64,000 nucleotides of DNA from the NCBI GenBank assembly GCA_900318685.1, contig ONLL01000005.1, positions 62,001-126,000 on the forward strand. Reading direction: 5' to 3'. Positions 61,501 to 64,000 of the stretch are shown here, piece after piece. Position 1 is the first letter of the stretch, and each line of letters starts with the position of its first letter. Source of the DNA: an uncultured Prevotellaceae bacterium (GTDB lineage: Bacteria; Bacteroidota; Bacteroidia; Bacteroidales; Bacteroidaceae). Position numbers and translations under genes: made by a program. The notes beneath the pieces are model-generated. The model did no database searches and was not told the origin of the DNA. It worked only from the letters and a program-made list of their open reading frames with translations.

Positions 61501-61846
61501 CGGCAACGGCAAGGCACGCAAGGAGATGTGGAGCCCCTTCTCGACAGGCGACGCTGTCGTCGTGCCCACCGACTGGGCTATGGACGATGCATCGTTCCTC
61601 CGCCTTCAGAGTCTGACCGTGGGCTACACCCTGCCTGAGACCATCACCAAGAAGGCCGGCATCCAGCGCCTGCGCCTCTATGTCACTGGCACCAATCTCT
61701 TCGTCATCAGCAGCTATCCCGGCTTCGACCCCGAGGTCAGCTCCTATGCACGCAACAGCAGTTACTCAGGCCTCACTCCTGGCATCGACTTCTCTAGCTA
61801 TCCTAAGAGCCGTGCCTTCACCTTCGGTCTTAACGTGACGCTCTAG
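58562..61846 (+). CDS. SusC/RagA-family TonB-linked outer-membrane receptor
   Basis: A 1094-residue protein from the ATG at 58562 (a TTG two codons upstream is the longest start). Signal peptide (about 1-35, ending LLANAQ). Carboxypeptidase-regulatory-like domain (about 37-112, VTVVDATGEAVIGASV). The TonB-box region and plug follow (LNDVVVIGYGTVRKKDLTGS, then VLKDASSTAIYGSEGANGVI). The 22-strand barrel runs to the C-terminal SRAFTFGLNVTL. It imports oligosaccharides bound by SusD, using TonB energy. It forms a pair with susD, 63 bases downstream. Confidence 0.97.
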   Translation: MSFKLKSLIRLGSSSRRMLLSAVLAMSGALLANAQTKVTVVDATGEAVIGASVLEKGTRNGGVTDLDGNITIKVQGDNPIVVSYLGMKPQTVSVKGKSTLKVVLEDDNTTLNDVVVIGYGTVRKKDLTGSVATVTGQDLVKVPVSNVSEALTGKMAGVNITTTDGSPDAEVLIRVRGGGSITGDNTPLIVIDGFQGGKLSDISPNDIEDITVLKDASSTAIYGSEGANGVILITTKNAKAGKTQINYNGYLQTKKVSKRMDVLDTYEYVMSNYEYSALRGESALNSFYKQFGVFDDLYLYKSQKAIDWQEDLFGESTLSQSHNVSLQGGTDKTKFNLSGTYDYNSGLMPNNDFSRYSFLFKLNHDINKNLKFSMTARVNDQEANGQGTQGGTYKVRTEQALYGVATKGLSGMITPDFSTMSDDEIVEWQRANMSLAEQSEQYWRKRNNRGFVFNGALDWTTPLKGLKAHLEGGYTYGFNEVKNWYGSTTTQASYVGGNPLADWTKTNTSSIRESFTLTYDTKLNKIHHFNVMGGQEYRTSRSDNSAMSANNFSQAFTAEQVFANFGLGTMQTMTGAVSANQNKVSFFGRVNYTLMDRYLLTFTLREDGSSQFADGHQWGFFPAAAASWRIIEEPWMAGAQSWLSNLKLRFSYGKVGNDKLPSYMFSQLYNTNSGSKRYGVGENANSHLAVTTVLANPLLTWEKRTTRNLGIDFGLFRERLTGNIDFYWNNTDDLLINHNIAAPGYTTVWENSASTSNKGVELTLNAALVQSKNFTLNANFNIGFDKSNVKGLANGLEEMTFASGWASTDNKNQQDYIVRIGDPIGLVYGWKSDGYYTTADFASFDETTGVYTLKDGVPTTSLLGGTIGIRPGAMKLKDLNGDGVVDASDIDVIGDTNPDFAGGFGFNGNIYDFDFNINFTYRYGNDIYNANKIQTTSRYRAGTYPNMRDDMRQANAYSYINPETGVLLRSLEDLAYWNEGGNGKARKEMWSPFSTGDAVVVPTDWAMDDASFLRLQSLTVGYTLPETITKKAGIQRLRLYVTGTNLFVISSYPGFDPEVSSYARNSSYSGLTPGIDFSSYPKSRAFTFGLNVTL

Positions 61847-61885
61847 AACCCCTAGTCATCCTAGTCACACTAGAACAACAAGGAA
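61847..61885 (+). repeat. Short CCTAGTCAT-type repeat between susC and susD
   Basis: CCTAGTCAT / CCTAGTCAC / ACTAGAAC, 9-base units directly after the susC stop. Confidence 0.5.
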
Positions 61886-61909
61886 AACAACAAGAACAAT
61901 ACAATCATT

Positions 61910-64000
61910 ATGAAACTCAAGAATAAATATTTAGCTATTGCAGCTCTCGGAGCCGTCGGACTCACCTCGTGCAGCGACACGCTGAACGTCGATTCTCCCT
62001 CGCAGATGGACCAGACCATGGTCTACAGCTCCACAGAGTTTGCCACCAACGCCATCAACGGCGTATATGTGCTGTTTGGCGAAGACCCCTACACATCGCG
62101 TATGTGCGGTGTGTGGATGCAAAACACCGATGTCGAGGCTATGGGCGTCAGCGCCACCACTGCCACCAACCATCGTAATGCCGTGTGGCCCCTGCAGGGA
62201 GCAGGCAACGTGGGTTGGAGCGACGTGAAGAAGGTATGGGACAACAACCTCCAGGCCATCGAACGTGCCAACCAGGTGCGCGCCGGTATCGACGCCAGCG
62301 CCATCGGACAGCAGGACGAGATGCAGCAGATCAAGGGCGAGGCCACCTGTCTGAAGGCCTACCGCTACTACCTGATGTGCAACTTCTTCGGTGATGTGCC
62401 TTACTATGACGAGGCAGCCAAGTGGGGTGACGAGATCGACAAGCCCCGCACCGACAAGAACATCGTCTACAGCCGTGTGCTGCAGCAGCTCGTCGACATC
62501 GAGCCCAACATGAAGTGGAGCGACGTCTGCACGGGTGGCATCGAGCGCATGAACCGTGACTTCGCTATCGGACTCATCGCCCGCATCGCCCTCTTCCGTG
62601 CTGGTTACGGCATGACCGCCGACGGCACTATGAAGCGTGCCGACGACTATCTCGACGTCAACGGCAATGCTGACCTCGCCGTCACCTATCGCGACATGAA
62701 TGGTGCTGAGAAGACCGCTCGCACCTACACCGACTACTACCAGATGGCCAAGGACTACTGCCTGAAACTCATCCAGCTCAAGCCCCGCAGCCTCTATCCC
62801 GACTTCGAGCAGGCTTTCATCAACGAGATGAACTATACCATCGAGAACAATGCCGAGGTGCTCTATGAGGTGGCCTTCGTCCAGAACTACGGAGGTGACA
62901 TCGGCTGGAGCTTCGGCGTGGCCAACACAGGTACCTGCGCACAGGGCACCACCACCGCCCAGGTTGCCATCACGCCTACGTTCTACATGTCGTTTGCCGA
63001 CAATGACGTGCGTCGCGACATCGACGTGGCCAAGTATGGTCATACCAACGACACCGTCACTGCATCAGCTTCCACAGGCCTCTACATCGGCAAGTGGGAC
63101 CGCTCACGCGCAGCCCATGACCTGGGTTCAGGCTCCAGTAAGGGTACGGGCATCAACTATCCGCTCATGCGCTACTCCGACGTGCTCCTTATGCTCGCCG
63201 AGGCTGAAAACGAGCTCAACGGTCCTACCGCACTGGCTAAGGAGCAGCTGACCACCGTCCGCGCACGCGCCTTTGCCAACAGCCCCACCTATTCCAACGA
63301 TGTCACCAACTACGTCGCTGCCCTCACGTCGAAGGACGCCTTCTTCAAGGCCATCGTCGACGAGCGTGCATGGGAGTTTGGCGGCGAGGCCCTGCGCAAG
63401 TTCGACCTCATCCGCTGGAACCTCTATGCCAAGAAGATCGAGGAGACCATGCGCACCGCCCTCTGCTGGGGTATTGCCTGCAACGAGGACCTGATGAACG
63501 ATCCCGCTGTCCTCGCCAAGTATCCTGAGGCTGCCAACTATGTCACCTGGGCCAACAAGCTGTGGTATGCCAAGGTAGCCAAGGGCAACCAGAAGAACCT
63601 CAAGTCCGACATCAAGTGGTACAACGAGAAGTATCGCATCGCCGAGGACGACGCCACCATGACCGCTGCCGGATGGGTGTCAGTCAACTGGGGCTCGAAC
63701 ATGGTCAAGCGCACGCGTACATACCATTATAATGGAGCCGACTACGGCACCACCACGCCTGCCAAGGTCGCCAATCCCGACGGCACTGTCACCTACACCC
63801 TGGGTACCGCTCCCAACACCACCACTGTCACCGTGGCCGACGGCGAGCCCACTGGCATCACCCGTAAGGACGTCTATGCTGCCAGCGACTACTACACCCG
63901 TCTCTATCGCGGCTATTCCAACGGAGCACTCACCGGCAACGGCGTAGCTCCCTACCTCCTGCCCATCACCACTGAGACTCTCTCAGCCAGCACCGTGCTC
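61910..64000 (+). CDS. SusD/RagB-family outer-membrane lipoprotein (3' truncated by window end)
   Basis: The frame opens with ATG at 61910 and stays open to the last base, giving about 697 residues without a stop. Lipoprotein signal GLTSCSD (Cys21). SusD hallmarks include FATNAINGVYVLF, the helical region IKGEATCLKAYRYYLMCNFF with FGDVPYYDE, YPLMRYSDVLLMLAEAENEL and ERAWEFGGEALRKFDLIRWN. It binds glycans at the surface and closes over SusC like a lid. It is long for the family, with a late insertion (about 560-660) rich in Thr and Ala. The C-terminus is outside the window. Confidence 0.95.
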   Translation, partial: MKLKNKYLAIAALGAVGLTSCSDTLNVDSPSQMDQTMVYSSTEFATNAINGVYVLFGEDPYTSRMCGVWMQNTDVEAMGVSATTATNHRNAVWPLQGAGNVGWSDVKKVWDNNLQAIERANQVRAGIDASAIGQQDEMQQIKGEATCLKAYRYYLMCNFFGDVPYYDEAAKWGDEIDKPRTDKNIVYSRVLQQLVDIEPNMKWSDVCTGGIERMNRDFAIGLIARIALFRAGYGMTADGTMKRADDYLDVNGNADLAVTYRDMNGAEKTARTYTDYYQMAKDYCLKLIQLKPRSLYPDFEQAFINEMNYTIENNAEVLYEVAFVQNYGGDIGWSFGVANTGTCAQGTTTAQVAITPTFYMSFADNDVRRDIDVAKYGHTNDTVTASASTGLYIGKWDRSRAAHDLGSGSSKGTGINYPLMRYSDVLLMLAEAENELNGPTALAKEQLTTVRARAFANSPTYSNDVTNYVAALTSKDAFFKAIVDERAWEFGGEALRKFDLIRWNLYAKKIEETMRTALCWGIACNEDLMNDPAVLAKYPEAANYVTWANKLWYAKVAKGNQKNLKSDIKWYNEKYRIAEDDATMTAAGWVSVNWGSNMVKRTRTYHYNGADYGTTTPAKVANPDGTVTYTLGTAPNTTTVTVADGEPTGITRKDVYAASDYYTRLYRGYSNGALTGNGVAPYLLPITTETLSASTVL

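Noticed and set aside
61931-63043. A 370-codon frame opposite susD
   Set aside because: Lies wholly inside susD, whose lipoprotein signal and family motifs are clear.

Overview
The window comes from a Bacteroidales genome and looks most like Prevotella or a close relative. The signs are a SusC/SusD pair beside a GH2 enzyme, a PorD-like gene and proteins with type IX secretion (T9SS)-type tails, BspA-like leucine-rich repeat proteins, OadG fused to a lamin-tail domain, and many promoters of the Bacteroidetes form TTTG-N19..21-TAnnTTTG. No rRNA, tRNA, integrase, transposase or CRISPR array was recognised by eye.

Layout. 1-3.25 kb: end of an AspT/YidE-type transporter, then gamma (OadG), biotin carrier and beta (OadB) subunits of a sodium-pumping decarboxylase. 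3.3-12.2 kb: a DUF3127 protein divergent from dnaN, a DnaQ-like exonuclease and coaBC; then a TPR-AraC membrane regulator and a large secreted protein, followed by porD. 12.3-18.2 kb: FucP-like sugar transporter, HEPN/MNT pair, SulP transporter, mscL, gapA. 18.3-23.9 kb: a 68-residue protein, a 5'-nucleotidase-like enzyme, a second TPR-AraC regulator, a 49-residue protein and two secreted proteins. 24.1-27.3 kb: an outer-membrane beta-barrel protein with a glycine-rich tail. 27.35-29.4 kb: a gene-free block bounded by 131-nt inverted repeats and filled with short hairpins. 29.4-36.9 kb (minus): glycogen/alpha-glucan genes (GH57, GT4 synthase, debranching enzyme) with an AT-rich lipoprotein and a legumain-like peptidase between them. 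37-42.9 kb (minus): tightly packed rmuC, two lipoproteins, miaA and a lipid kinase. 43-45.1 kb: an M3 peptidase. 45.1-46.2 kb: repeat-rich DNA. 46.2-51.7 kb (minus): two LRR surface proteins with dockerin-like segments and a roughly 265-nt leader. 52.2-55.3 kb (minus): groEL, groES and a TPR-like membrane protein. 55.3-64 kb: a polysaccharide utilisation locus, GH2 divergent from susC/susD (susD runs off the end).

The metabolic picture is an anaerobic glycan degrader. Sugars enter through SusC/D, GH2 and the MFS transporter, glucose is stored by the glycogen genes, glycolysis passes through GapA, and a decarboxylase converts fermentation energy into a sodium gradient. The regulators, secreted proteins, peptidase and LRR proteins look like accessory additions to a conserved backbone.

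The most unusual signals are non-coding: the inverted-repeat-bounded hairpin array at 27.35-29.4 kb, degenerate 7-nt-period repeats that sit between operon genes and also inside two coding sequences, a 22-nt-period repeat at two distant loci, and promoters whose -33 TTTG lies in a hairpin loop, twice the loop of the upstream gene's terminator. All calls come from reading the sequence; no database search was run.
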